Origin: DAIDKA01 sp036489445
GTDB lineage: Bacteria; Pseudomonadota; Gammaproteobacteria; Steroidobacterales; Steroidobacteraceae
Direction: 5' to 3'
NCBI GenBank assembly: GCA_036489445.1
Contig: DASXFV010000017.1
Coordinates: forward strand, 1 to 64,000
DNA length: 64,000 nucleotides
Shown: positions 1 to 8,327 of the stretch, piece after piece
Position numbering within the stretch: the stretch's first letter is position 1
Layout of the letters: each line of letters begins with the position of its first letter
Notes under the pieces: model-generated
What the model was told of the DNA's origin: nothing
Seen by the model: the letters and a program-made list of their open reading frames with translations, nothing else
Databases searched by the model: none
Translations under genes and position numbers: made by a program

Positions 1-1
1 T

Positions 2-286
2 TTTCTGGGTGTGCCATTCAATATTGCCTCCTATGCATTGCTGACGCACATGATGGCGCAGCAGAGTGATCTTGAGGTTGGGGAGTTGGTCTGGACCGGT
101 GGCGATTGCCATTTGTATCTGAACCACCTCGCCCAAGCGGATGAGCAGCTGTCGCGGGCGCCTCTGGGGCTGCCGCAGCTGCGTATCAAGCGGCATCCGC
201 CTGACCTTTTCAGCTATGAACATGAGGATTTCGAATTCGTGAACTATCAACATCACGCGCCGATCAAAGCGCCGGTGGCAGTGTAA
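2..286 (+). CDS. thyA: Thymidylate synthase, C-terminal part (5' end outside window)
   Basis: Thymidylate synthase makes dTMP from dUMP using methylene-tetrahydrofolate, and releases dihydrofolate. Only the last 94 codons are present; the frame is already open at base 2. The visible part starts with FLGVPFNIASYA, followed by LTHMMAQQ and WTGGDCHLY, and ends in the typical IKAPVAV. These are the conserved dUMP- and folate-binding segments of ThyA. The next gene starts 2 nt after the stop. The usual partner folA lies 2.5 kb downstream in the same direction, separated by a SET-domain gene and kup. The identification is secure; the missing N-terminus cannot be judged. Confidence 0.95.
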   Translation, partial: FLGVPFNIASYALLTHMMAQQSDLEVGELVWTGGDCHLYLNHLAQADEQLSRAPLGLPQLRIKRHPPDLFSYEHEDFEFVNYQHHAPIKAPVAV

Positions 287-288
287 TC

Positions 289-939
289 ATGGCAACCAGG
301 AAGTCGACCCGGACGCCCGTCCGCAAATCCAAGCGCGGCACCGCAGGCAAAGCTGCGGCAAAGACGCAAGCCAAACCCTTGGACAAGGCGGCCGCGAAAC
401 AGGCCGCGAAAGCGGCGCTGCTCATCAAGGTCCGCAAGTCCAGGGTGCACGGCCGAGGCGTATTTGCGCTGCAGCGCATCCGCAAGGGCACACGCATCAT
501 TGAATATGTGGGAGATCGCATTTCCCACGCACGTGCCAATCGTCGCTACGATGATCACGACGAGAACGACAACCACACCTTCCTGTTTGCCGTGGATCGC
601 AATGTCGTCATCGACGCGACGGTCGATGGCAACGATTCGCGCTTCATCAATCACAGCTGTGATCCGAACTGCGAGTCGAACATCGAGAATCGCAGGGTCT
701 TCGTGGACGCCATCAAGACCATCGAGGTCGGCGAGGAACTGTCCTACGACTACCAGATTGGTCGTGAGCGCGATGATCCGCCCAATGTGGATCAGATCTA
801 CGCCTGTCGCTGCGGTGCCAAGAATTGCCGTGGCACGATGCTGTGGCCGCCCAAACGACCGGCGGTCCGCAGCAGGAAGAAAAAGACTGCTGCGCCGAGC
901 GCCGCGGGCGGACGTTCGGTTCAGCGGCGCGGTCCGTGA
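289..939 (+). CDS. SET-domain protein lysine methyltransferase with Lys/Ala-rich N-terminal tail
   Basis: This is a 216-residue SET-domain protein, a family that transfers methyl groups from S-adenosylmethionine to protein lysines. Residues 1-43 are a basic Lys/Ala/Thr/Arg tail resembling histone or H1 tails. The SET domain runs from about 45 to 160: HGRGVFA at 54-60, RFINHSCDPNC at 118-128 (cofactor knot) and ELSYDY at 150-155. A post-SET zinc-binding motif CRCGAKNC is at 173-180, followed by another basic tail. It begins 2 nt after thyA, and its stop overlaps the GTG start of kup, so it is probably cotranscribed. The substrate is unknown; the tail could be a DNA-binding or self-methylation region (inference). 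The enzyme class is clear, the role is not. Confidence 0.88.
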   Translation: MATRKSTRTPVRKSKRGTAGKAAAKTQAKPLDKAAAKQAAKAALLIKVRKSRVHGRGVFALQRIRKGTRIIEYVGDRISHARANRRYDDHDENDNHTFLFAVDRNVVIDATVDGNDSRFINHSCDPNCESNIENRRVFVDAIKTIEVGEELSYDYQIGRERDDPPNVDQIYACRCGAKNCRGTMLWPPKRPAVRSRKKKTAAPSAAGGRSVQRRGP

Positions 940-2807
940 GCCAAGGCCGCTCCGAGTCGGATCGCAGACCACCCCTGAGCGCCGTCATCGGCGCGTTGGG
1001 GATTGTCTATGGCGACATCGGCACGAGTCCCCTGTACGCTTTTGACCAGTCGCTGAAGGTGGCGGGCACCTCCGACGCCGGGACCATCCTCGGCGTGCTC
1101 TCTTTGATCTTCTGGTGTCTGGCCATCTCGGTCACGTTGAAATACGTGGTCGTGATGATGCGTGCCGACAACGAAGGCGAGGGTGGCATCCTGGCGTTGC
1201 TGGCGCTGGCGCAACGCCGGCTCAACCAGGTCGGGCGCTGGCCGCGAATCGCCATCAACCTGGCGCTCATCGGTACCGCGCTGTTCTTTTGCGATGCCTT
1301 GATCACGCCCGCGGTCACCGTGCTCGGCGCGGTGGAGGGCCTGGAACTGCTGGATCCGACGTTCAGCCATGCGGTAATTCCCGTGACCCTGGGCGTCATC
1401 CTGGCGCTGTTCTGGATCCAGCGCAGTGGCACGGGCAAGATCGGCCGTGCCTTCGGCCCCATCATGGTCGTATGGTTCGTGGCGCTGGCCGTCTCGGGAC
1501 TGGCCGCCATCATCACCGCGCCGGTGGTGCTCAAGGCGATCAATCCGGTGTACGCCGTGCAAGTACTGTTCAGCCATCCGGGCATTGCGTTGGCACTCAT
1601 CGGCGCCGTGTTCCTGTCCGTCACCGGCGGTGAGGCGCTGTACGCGGATATGGGCCACTTCGGCAAGCAACCGGTGCGCGTGGCGTGGTTCTGCCTGGTA
1701 TGGCCCGCGCTGCTGCTCAACTACATGGGGCAGGGCGCGCTGCGCCTGCATGGTGGCGGCGCCGACCATGCCATGTATGCCCTGGTGCCGCAGCCCCTGC
1801 TGCCGTTGATGGTGGTCCTGGCCACGGCGGCCGCCGTCATTGCCTCCCAGGCCGTGATATCCGGCGCCTTTTCCGTGTCGCGCCAGGCCATCCAGCTGGA
1901 CCTGCTGCCACGGATGCGCATCCTGCAGACCTCGGCCCACGAGCAGGGCCAGATCTACGTGCCGATCGTCAATCTGCTGCTGTTCATTTTCGTTTGCGCC
2001 TTCGTGCTGGGATTCGGATCCTCCGATGCGCTCGCCGGCGCCTACGGCGCTGCGGTGGTGGGCACAATGTTCATCACCACCATCCTGGGCGCGTTCGTCG
2101 CCGTGACTCAGTGGGGTTGGCCGCTATGGGCGGTGGGGGGGCTGTTCAGCGCCCTGTGCTGCCTGGATGGCATCTTTGTCGCCGGTAATGTCACCAAGAT
2201 ACCGGCCGGCGGCTGGGTGCCTTTGACGCTGGCCATGTGCTTGTACGGCATTTTTTCCACCTGGCGGGCGGGCCGTGTCGACCTGCGTCGCGCCCTGGCG
2301 GCTCTGGCGCAGCCGCTGACCACCTTGTCGCAGCTGCTGGAGGATGCCTACCGGGTTCCGGGAACAGGCGTGTTCCTGGCCAGCCACCCGGCTTACATTC
2401 CTTCTGCGCTGATCCGCAATTTTCAGCACAACAAGATTGTCCACGAGCGCATCCTGATCCTGAACTTCCAGATCGTTGATAAACCGCGTCAGAGCCAGAC
2501 CGACCGGGCCCGGGTGGAGGAGCTGATGCCGGGGGTCTTTGCGATTACTGCGCGCTTCGGTTTCATGGAAACTCCCGATGTCCGCGAAGCGCTGCGAGCG
2601 TGCCGCTCGCGGGGGTTGCGCGTGTACCTGGAGGATTGTTCCTTCTTCATCGGCCAGCACGTGGTCGTGGCCCGACCGCGGCCGGGCTGGCAGGGCCTGA
2701 AGCGGCGGCTGTTCTCGCGTATGCAGCAACGCAGCAGTCACGCCGCGGAGTTCTTCCGCATGCCGGTGCGTGACACCATCATTCTGAATACGTCCGTTGA
2801 AATCTGA
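936..2807 (+). CDS. kup: Low-affinity potassium transporter Kup
   Basis: Kup is a potassium/proton symporter of the KUP/HAK family in the inner membrane. From the GTG at 936 the protein has 623 residues, the usual length. The N-terminus has the family signature GIVYGDIGTSPLYAF, followed by about 12 hydrophobic segments and a C-terminal cytoplasmic domain of roughly 170 residues. The GTG is chosen because it overlaps the stop of the SET gene (GTGA); an open frame further upstream would run through that gene. The stop overlaps the folA start by one base. A potassium transporter between thyA and folA has no obvious functional link to folate metabolism. Confidence 0.93.
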   Translation: MSQGRSESDRRPPLSAVIGALGIVYGDIGTSPLYAFDQSLKVAGTSDAGTILGVLSLIFWCLAISVTLKYVVVMMRADNEGEGGILALLALAQRRLNQVGRWPRIAINLALIGTALFFCDALITPAVTVLGAVEGLELLDPTFSHAVIPVTLGVILALFWIQRSGTGKIGRAFGPIMVVWFVALAVSGLAAIITAPVVLKAINPVYAVQVLFSHPGIALALIGAVFLSVTGGEALYADMGHFGKQPVRVAWFCLVWPALLLNYMGQGALRLHGGGADHAMYALVPQPLLPLMVVLATAAAVIASQAVISGAFSVSRQAIQLDLLPRMRILQTSAHEQGQIYVPIVNLLLFIFVCAFVLGFGSSDALAGAYGAAVVGTMFITTILGAFVAVTQWGWPLWAVGGLFSALCCLDGIFVAGNVTKIPAGGWVPLTLAMCLYGIFSTWRAGRVDLRRALAALAQPLTTLSQLLEDAYRVPGTGVFLASHPAYIPSALIRNFQHNKIVHERILILNFQIVDKPRQSQTDRARVEELMPGVFAITARFGFMETPDVREALRACRSRGLRVYLEDCSFFIGQHVVVARPRPGWQGLKRRLFSRMQQRSSHAAEFFRMPVRDTIILNTSVEI

Positions 2808-3307
2808 TGGCGGCCGCCACCGGACCCCTGGTCTCGCTGTTGGTGGCGGCGACTGAAAATGGGGTGATCGGCCGTGACAATGGCATGCCCTGGTATCTGC
2901 CGGATGATCTCAAGCATTTCAAGGCCCTCACCCTCGGCAAGCCCGTGCTCATGGGCCGCAAAACCTTCGACTCGATCGGCCGACCCCTGCCTGGACGTAC
3001 GACCCTGGTGCTGACCCGGGCGCCGGACTGGTCATTTCCCAAGGTCACCGTGGTACCGGATCTGGCGGCGGCGTTGCGCGAAGCTGCAGGTGCACCTGAG
3101 CTGGTCGTCGCGGGTGGCGCGCAGGTGTATGCCCTGGCACTGCCCCGCGCCCGCCGCATTTATCTGACGCGGATTCACACGATTCTCGAGGGCGATACGC
3201 GGTTGCCGGACATCGACGCCGCGTCCTGGCACGAAACCTCGCGTCAGTTGCACCCGATCGATGCGCATCATGCATATGCCATGAGTTTCATTACACTGGA
3301 GCGGTGA
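2807..3307 (+). CDS. folA: Dihydrofolate reductase
   Basis: This enzyme reduces dihydrofolate to tetrahydrofolate with NADPH, completing the cycle opened by ThyA. It has 166 residues, close to the usual 160. Visible features are the GVIGRDNGMPWYLPDDL substrate-binding segment (residues about 19-35), the NADPH-binding GRKTFDSIG, and GGAQVYALAL near residues 104-113. Its ATG overlaps the kup stop (TGATG), and its own stop overlaps the GTG of the next gene, so it belongs to a tightly coupled operon. Trimethoprim sensitivity cannot be inferred reliably from the sequence. Confidence 0.96.
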   Translation: MAAATGPLVSLLVAATENGVIGRDNGMPWYLPDDLKHFKALTLGKPVLMGRKTFDSIGRPLPGRTTLVLTRAPDWSFPKVTVVPDLAAALREAAGAPELVVAGGAQVYALALPRARRIYLTRIHTILEGDTRLPDIDAASWHETSRQLHPIDAHHAYAMSFITLER

Positions 3308-3954
3308 CTGGCATAGCAGGGGTGAGGCTCGCGCTGAGCATGCAAGTGTTATATGTCCATGGAATGGGGCGCTCGCCGCTATCCGGTTGGCCCATGCTGC
3401 GACGCCTGCAGCAGGCGGGACTGCGCACCTCCAGCTTTGGCCACTGGGTCAGCTGCCAGAGTTTCGCGGCCATCGTCAGCCGGCTGAGCCGACGATTGAT
3501 ACGGATGGCTGGCAACGGCGCGTATGTGCTGGTCGGGCATTCACTGGGCGGGGTGTTGCTGCGCCAGGCGCTGCAGACCCTGCCGCCGAGCACCCGCGCC
3601 CCGGACCGGCTGTTTCTGGTGGGGTCGCCGGTGCAGGTTTCCAGCATTGCCGTGCGTTTGGGGTCCAATCCGCTGTATCGGGTCTTGACCGGTGATTGCG
3701 GGCGCATGCTCGCCTCCATCGAGCGCATGGGCGCGGTCGGTACGCCGGTGGTGCCGGTCACGGCTATCGTGGGCGTCAAAGGCTGGTCGCTGGTGGCGGG
3801 ACTGTTGCCACGCGGGCCTCACGATGGCGTCGTCACCGTATCTGAAGCCAGCGCGCCCTGGCTGACCGATGTGGTGCAGGTTCCGGTGCCCCATATGCTG
3901 TTGCCTGCGGATGGCAGGGTCACCCAGGTAATATTGCAGCGGTTGCGCATCTAG
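3304..3954 (+). CDS. Alpha/beta hydrolase
   Basis: This is a 216-residue alpha/beta hydrolase without a signal peptide, probably a cytoplasmic esterase or lipase-like enzyme. The oxyanion-side motif HGMGRS is at residues 19-24, the nucleophile elbow GHSLGG at 78-83 puts Ser at 80, and Asp174 (GPHDGVV) and His197 (VPHM) are good candidates for the rest of the triad. The GTG start overlaps the folA stop; an ATG at 3340 is an alternative and leaves all motifs intact. The substrate is not recognisable. It is the last gene of the thyA-SET-kup-folA run. Confidence 0.75.
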   Translation: MTGIAGVRLALSMQVLYVHGMGRSPLSGWPMLRRLQQAGLRTSSFGHWVSCQSFAAIVSRLSRRLIRMAGNGAYVLVGHSLGGVLLRQALQTLPPSTRAPDRLFLVGSPVQVSSIAVRLGSNPLYRVLTGDCGRMLASIERMGAVGTPVVPVTAIVGVKGWSLVAGLLPRGPHDGVVTVSEASAPWLTDVVQVPVPHMLLPADGRVTQVILQRLRI

Positions 3955-3987
3955 CAGCGCCTGAATTGCCGACTGCGGAGGAATGAG

Positions 3988-4347
3988 ATGTCGAAGGAAC
4001 GCTGGCTCCCCCTGCTCCTGGTCGCGATGGCCATCGCCCCGTTGCAGGTGATGGCGCAGGACCCGGCGACCACCGCCGATGTGCGTTGCGTGGTCGTCGG
4101 CATTCGGTCTGCCGCGCTGCCCGACTCACGACAGAAATCCACGGGATTGTTGATGGCGCTGTATTACATCGGTCGCCTGGACGGACGGGACCCGAAGCTG
4201 GATCTGCGCGCGTTGCTGACGGAACAACTTGCGAACATGACCAGCGCTGACTTTGAGGCCGAAGCCGTACGCTGCAGCAACGCCCTGAAGGACAAGGGCG
4301 CACAGATCACGCATTTTAGTCAGGATCTTCTCAAACCGCTCAAGTGA
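3988..4347 (+). CDS. Small exported protein of unknown function
   Basis: The 119-residue product has a clear signal peptide (short basic start, hydrophobic core LPLLLVAMAIAPLQ, cleavage near VMAQ-D), so the mature part of about 95 residues should be periplasmic. It contains two cysteines (RCVVVG and VRCSNAL) that could form a disulfide, and is mostly helical by composition. A GGAGGAAT-like ribosome-binding sequence (cggaggaatgag) precedes the ATG. I do not recognise the family. It is convergent with kmo, 16 nt away, and 33 nt behind the hydrolase. Confidence 0.65.
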   Translation: MSKERWLPLLLVAMAIAPLQVMAQDPATTADVRCVVVGIRSAALPDSRQKSTGLLMALYYIGRLDGRDPKLDLRALLTEQLANMTSADFEAEAVRCSNALKDKGAQITHFSQDLLKPLK

Positions 4348-4363
4348 TCGGGCGGTCCGGAAA

Positions 4364-5740
4364 TCACAGCCACGCGGCGATCAATTCCTGCGCCCGAGCC
4401 AGTTGCGCGCCATTGAGCTGGGTCGCGAGCCCCGCAGCGTCTGCGTCCTGATCCAGTGCAGCCAGTATCTGCTGCTGCACGTCCCCGCGCCGCAGCGCCT
4501 GCGAATAGGAAATCTCCGGGTGGAACATCACCATGGCATACCGGGGAATGAAGCGCGCGGGGTGCAGCCGCTCCAGCTGCAGGGCCCAGGCCTTGTGCCG
4601 CAGAAAGCGCTCATCCAGGACCGCGGAACGCATTTCCGCATAGTTCTCGAGCGCCATCTGCGCAATGGCCTGCGCATCGGTGCGGCGCACAGCATTGAAT
4701 GTCGCGAAGATCCCGGGCCAGTCGTGGTGGGCGGATTTGCCGGCACCCTCCAGCAGCGAATCCAGCACTGTGCAATCCTCAAAGGCGGCATTCATGCCCT
4801 GACCGTGAAAGGGGACGATGGCGTGCGCTGCATCCCCCAGCAACAGCACCGACCCGCGGGCCCAGGGGTCGGTGTGGATGGTGCCCAGGTGACCTTGTGG
4901 ATGGGTGCGGAATTGTGTCGCGAGATCGGGAATCAGCGCGGCGGCGGTTGGAAATTCGCTCCTGAAGAATTCCTCTACCGCTGCATCGCTGCCCAGGGTG
5001 TCGAATCCGGGAGCGCCGGTCCGGGGCAGAAACAGTGTGGCGGTGAAGCTGTGGTCCGGATTCGGTAGTGCGATCAGCATGTAGCCGTGCCGCGGCCACA
5101 CGTGCAGCGCTTCGGCGCGCAGGGCGTATTGAGCGTCGCGCGGCGGGACGTGCAATTCCTTGTAATCGTGCTCCAGCGGCAGTTCGGTGACGACAACGTG
5201 GCCGGCCCGGGCAAGGCTGGTGCGCAAGGCGGAGCCGGCACCATCGGTCGCGATGGTGACGGCCTCGCGCACCTCGTGGCGTGCGCCGCTGCGATTATCC
5301 TGACAAGTGAGGGTGCCGCGCACCGGGTCTGCGTCGGTGCAGGTGGTATCGAATCGCAACTGGACTTCGGGCAGTCGCGCTGCGGCCTCGATCAGCACGC
5401 GGTTCAGTGCCTCGCGGCCGACGGAGTAGATCACTTCGCGGTCGCGCTGGCCGTAGGGGAGCAGCCGCGGTGCCGAGTCGGCCTGGGGATCGTGGACCAT
5501 GCGTCCGCGCATCGGCAGCATCATCGGGCGGATCTGGCCCATGAGGCCGGCCTGTTCCAGGGCGCGGATGCCGCGGTCGGCAAGGGCGAGATTGATGGAG
5601 CGGCCGGACGTGGTGCCATGAGCGCGCGGATCGGAGCGTCGTTCGTAGAGGGTTAGCGGAATGCCGCGTTGCGCGAGCATCACTGCCAGCAAGGGGCCGG
5701 CGAGGCCTCCGCCTGCAACATGCACGCGCTGCAGTCCCAT
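4364..5740 (-). CDS. kmo: Kynurenine 3-monooxygenase
   Basis: This FAD enzyme hydroxylates L-kynurenine to 3-hydroxykynurenine with NADPH and O2. It has 458 residues. The N-terminus has the FAD-binding glycine motif AGGGLAGPLLAVML, followed by the kynurenine monooxygenase signature SGRSINLALADRGIRAL; the second FAD motif LLGDAAHAIVPFHGQGMNAAFED is in the C-terminal half. Its start abuts the stop of kynU, and haaO lies just upstream of kynU. The three genes therefore form one minus-strand operon leading to quinolinate. Tryptophan dioxygenase and a formamidase are not in this window. Confidence 0.93.
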   Translation of the reverse strand: MGLQRVHVAGGGLAGPLLAVMLAQRGIPLTLYERRSDPRAHGTTSGRSINLALADRGIRALEQAGLMGQIRPMMLPMRGRMVHDPQADSAPRLLPYGQRDREVIYSVGREALNRVLIEAAARLPEVQLRFDTTCTDADPVRGTLTCQDNRSGARHEVREAVTIATDGAGSALRTSLARAGHVVVTELPLEHDYKELHVPPRDAQYALRAEALHVWPRHGYMLIALPNPDHSFTATLFLPRTGAPGFDTLGSDAAVEEFFRSEFPTAAALIPDLATQFRTHPQGHLGTIHTDPWARGSVLLLGDAAHAIVPFHGQGMNAAFEDCTVLDSLLEGAGKSAHHDWPGIFATFNAVRRTDAQAIAQMALENYAEMRSAVLDERFLRHKAWALQLERLHPARFIPRYAMVMFHPEISYSQALRRGDVQQQILAALDQDADAAGLATQLNGAQLARAQELIAAWL

Positions 5741-7012
5741 CTACTGATCAGCCTGCAGCGCCGCTGCAAGCGCGGTGGCAAACCGGAAGACATCTTCGAA
5801 ACTGTTGTACAGCGGCACCGGCGCGACCCGCAGCACGTCCGGTTCGCGCCAGTCGCATACCATGCCGGCCTGTTGCAGCTGTTCGAAGATGGCGCGCGCG
5901 TGCCGGGCGTCGCGCCCCAGCCTGAAGGACAGCTGGCAGCCGCGCGACTGTACGTCCGCTGGTGTCAGGACCTGCACCGGGAGTGATTCGAGCAGGAACG
6001 CCAGATAACCGGTCAATGCCACCGATTTGACGCGCAGGTGCGCAAACCCGGCCAATGCGAACAGCTCGAGCGAGGACAGCAATGGCGCCGCTGACAGGAT
6101 TGAGGGATTGCTGATTTGCCAGCCGTCCGCACCGCTCGCCGGATTGAAGGATGGGCCCATCGCAAACCGCGTTGCCGGGTCGTGTCCCCACCAGCCAGCC
6201 AGGCGCGGCAGGGCTTGCGAGCCGTGTCGCTCATGCACGAAGCAGCCCCCGATCGCGCCGGGGCCGGCGTTCAGGTACTTGTAACTGCACCACACGGCGA
6301 AGTCGGCAGCGCTCTCGTGCAGGCTGAGGGGCACATTGCCGATGGAGTGGGCCAGATCAAAGCCCACGGCGCAGCCGGCCTTGTGTGCTGCGGCGGCAAT
6401 GCGCGGCAGGTCGAACACCTGGCCACTCAGATACTGCGTGCCCGGCCACAGCACCAGGGCGATCTGCGAGCCGCGCTGCTGCAGGAAATACTCGATCTGT
6501 TCGGTGCTGATCTGCGCGCTGCCGCTCACCGGTGCCAGCTCCAGCAGTTCGGTGCGGGGGTCCAGGCCATGCCAGCTGATCTGCGAGGCGAGTGCGTGAC
6601 GGTCCGAGGGAAAGGCGTTGGCCTCCAGCAGAATGCGACTGCGGGACGGCTGCGGCCGATAGAAGCTGGCCAGCATCAAGTGCAGGTTCACCGTCAGGGA
6701 GTTCATGGCAACCACTTCCCCTGGCAGCGCACCGGCAAGGCTCGCCAGTCCCTGAGCCAGCAGTTCATGGTAGGGAATCCACGGGCGTCGCGCGGACTCG
6801 TGGCCGCGCACCCCCAGAGCGGCCCAATCGTCGAGTTCCTCGTTGACGCGTTGCCGGGCCGCCAGGGGCTGCAGTCCCAGGGAGTGGCCGCACAGATACA
6901 CCAGCGGCTTGCCATCCGCACCCGAGGGATGCGCGAACCGGCCGCGAAAGCGCGCCAGCGTGTCGGCGGTGTCGCGGGCTCTGGCATAGGCCAGGGTGCG
7001 TTCCATAGTCAT
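5741..7012 (-). CDS. kynU: Kynureninase
   Basis: This pyridoxal-phosphate enzyme cleaves 3-hydroxykynurenine to 3-hydroxyanthranilate and alanine. It has 423 residues, typical for the family. Visible motifs include YLCGHSLGLQP near the N-terminus, the PLP-lysine segment WCSYKYLNAGPGAIGG, GWWGHDP after it, and a C-terminal CDWREPDVLRVAP. The ATG at 7012 is followed by another at 7006; the choice does not affect the domains. It is the middle gene of haaO-kynU-kmo, with 24 nt to haaO and no gap to kmo. Confidence 0.94.
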   Translation of the reverse strand: MTMERTLAYARARDTADTLARFRGRFAHPSGADGKPLVYLCGHSLGLQPLAARQRVNEELDDWAALGVRGHESARRPWIPYHELLAQGLASLAGALPGEVVAMNSLTVNLHLMLASFYRPQPSRSRILLEANAFPSDRHALASQISWHGLDPRTELLELAPVSGSAQISTEQIEYFLQQRGSQIALVLWPGTQYLSGQVFDLPRIAAAAHKAGCAVGFDLAHSIGNVPLSLHESAADFAVWCSYKYLNAGPGAIGGCFVHERHGSQALPRLAGWWGHDPATRFAMGPSFNPASGADGWQISNPSILSAAPLLSSLELFALAGFAHLRVKSVALTGYLAFLLESLPVQVLTPADVQSRGCQLSFRLGRDARHARAIFEQLQQAGMVCDWREPDVLRVAPVPLYNSFEDVFRFATALAAALQADQ

Positions 7013-7036
7013 GAGCGGTAGCGTTGTCGGAGCGGC

Positions 7037-7546
7037 CTAGCGAGTCTGCACGGCGCCACAGTTGCTGCAGGTCATCAGGCGCGGGTTGCCGAAGAAGCGG
7101 TCAAACACCGGCGGGAACTGCGTCTCGATATTGGTGAGTTCGAAGAATTCCTCGTACAGCTTCGTTCCGCAGTTCTCGCAATACCACTGCAGGCCGTCCT
7201 CCTCGCCCGGGCGCCGATCGCGTTCCACCACCAGGCCTACGGTATTGGCGCCGCGCCGCGGCGAATGCGGAACCCCGGCGGGCAGCAGGAACAAATCCCC
7301 TTCGTGCAGGCGCACATCGACGACCGCGCCGTCCTGCACGGTCTTCAGCAGCAGCTCACCCTCAGCCTGGTAGAACAGTTCCTCGCCTGGATCCACGTGA
7401 TAATCCTTGCGCGAATTCGGGCCGCCCACGGCCATGACGATAAACTGGCTATCGCGGAAAATGCGCCGATTACCCACCGGTGGTTTGAGCAGGTGGCGGT
7501 TCTCATCGATCCAGCGCTTGAAGTTCAGGGGCTTGGGGACTGACAT
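7037..7546 (-). CDS. nbaC/haaO: 3-hydroxyanthranilate 3,4-dioxygenase
   Basis: This iron-dependent cupin opens the ring of 3-hydroxyanthranilate; the product cyclises to quinolinate, the NAD precursor. From the ATG at 7546 it has 169 residues. The cupin metal ligands are visible in DYHVDPGEELFYQ and the later GVPHSPRR, and the C-terminus carries the bacterial rubredoxin-like pair of CxxC motifs (CENCG and CSNCG). A good ribosome-binding site (gaggag) lies upstream of this ATG; a longer open frame extends into the divergent gene and is not credible. It is the promoter-proximal gene of the kynurenine operon. Confidence 0.94.
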   Translation of the reverse strand: MSVPKPLNFKRWIDENRHLLKPPVGNRRIFRDSQFIVMAVGGPNSRKDYHVDPGEELFYQAEGELLLKTVQDGAVVDVRLHEGDLFLLPAGVPHSPRRGANTVGLVVERDRRPGEEDGLQWYCENCGTKLYEEFFELTNIETQFPPVFDRFFGNPRLMTCSNCGAVQTR

Positions 7547-7650
7547 GAATAATCGGCTCCTCGCCCCCATTGTAAGCCGGAAGCCCTGTCGCCGGCTCCG
7601 TACAGGGCTGCACGCAGCAATACGGCGCGAGTGCGGGTAGGCTTGAGCCC
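7547..7650. promoter_or_regulatory. Divergent intergenic region haaO / lipoprotein gene
   Basis: This 104-nt gap separates two divergent genes. On the minus strand a TACAAT hexamer (7574-7569) lies 22 nt before the haaO ATG with a gaggag ribosome-binding site between, so it is a plausible -10 element. No clear -35 is seen. For the plus-strand gene no convincing promoter is visible. I see no repeat or known operator. Confidence 0.4.
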
Positions 7651-8118
7651 ATGAACCGACGAAAGCCCCGAACCGCGCCTGCGGTCTGCGTCCTCGCTGC
7701 CGGGATTCTTGGCCTGGCCGGCTGCGCTTCCATGTCCGCTCACCTGCCCTGGCGGCATAAGCCGCCACCTCCTGCGGAGGTCTCCACGGCGCTGACGGTG
7801 GCGACGCCGGAGGGCGCCGCAGTCTCCTGGCCGCAGTTCTGGCAGCGCAACGATGTGGTCCTGGACATGACCGGCGTGGTGGGCACGGGCTCCGTGGTGG
7901 TGGTGCCGCGTACGGGTCTGGCCTGGCCGATGCGGGTGGCGCTGCGGGTCCCCGCAGGGGTCATTGGCACCCTTGATGTGCAGGGCGCGCAACGTCTGGT
8001 CGTGTCCATACCGGCGACCGGCGGCACTGCGGTGGATGTAGAGTTGCCCCCGGGCGTCTACCCGGCTGCCACCCGGCAGATTACTGTGCACTGGGGTCCT
8101 GTCACCGCAATACCGTAA
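7651..8118 (+). CDS. Putative lipoprotein of unknown function
   Basis: The 155-residue protein starts with a basic stretch and a hydrophobic core ending in the lipobox LAGC, so Cys25 is the likely lipidated residue. The mature part is rich in beta-strand-forming residues (Val, Thr, Gly) and in proline near the start. I do not recognise a domain. It is divergent from haaO and is followed 14 nt later by a small membrane protein gene in the same direction, possibly cotranscribed. Confidence 0.6.
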   Translation: MNRRKPRTAPAVCVLAAGILGLAGCASMSAHLPWRHKPPPPAEVSTALTVATPEGAAVSWPQFWQRNDVVLDMTGVVGTGSVVVVPRTGLAWPMRVALRVPAGVIGTLDVQGAQRLVVSIPATGGTAVDVELPPGVYPAATRQITVHWGPVTAIP

Positions 8119-8132
8119 GGGGAGAAGATCGC

Positions 8133-8318
8133 ATGTTCTACCGCGGCAGTTTATGGGGCGTCCTGGTCTTGATCGCGGACATCTGGGCTATTGTGAACAT
8201 CGTGCAAAGCTCGGCGGACACGACCAAGAAAGTCCTGTGGACGGTGATCGTCGTACTGTTGCCGGTGCTCGGGTTCATCCTGTGGTTCTTTCTCGGGCCC
8301 AGAACCGGGAGGAGTTGA
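8133..8318 (+). CDS. Small membrane protein with PLDc_N-type domain
   Basis: This 61-residue protein has two hydrophobic segments (about 7-24 and 33-54) separated by a short polar turn, and ends in WFFLGPRTGRS. That is the pattern of the phospholipase D/cardiolipin synthase N-terminal domain (PLDc_N), which also occurs as stand-alone small proteins. A strong ribosome-binding site (aaggggag) precedes the ATG. It has no catalytic HKD motif, so it is not itself a phospholipase. The function is unknown. Confidence 0.7.
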   Translation: MFYRGSLWGVLVLIADIWAIVNIVQSSADTTKKVLWTVIVVLLPVLGFILWFFLGPRTGRS

Positions 8319-8327
8319 GCGGATCGA

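Noticed and set aside
921..1940. Minus-strand frame opposite kup
   Set aside because: His/Gln/Arg-rich, low-complexity product typical of antisense of membrane-protein genes.
7547..7768. N-terminal extension of haaO by 74 residues
   Set aside because: It would overlap the divergent lipoprotein gene; the ATG at 7546 has a good ribosome-binding site and the expected family length.
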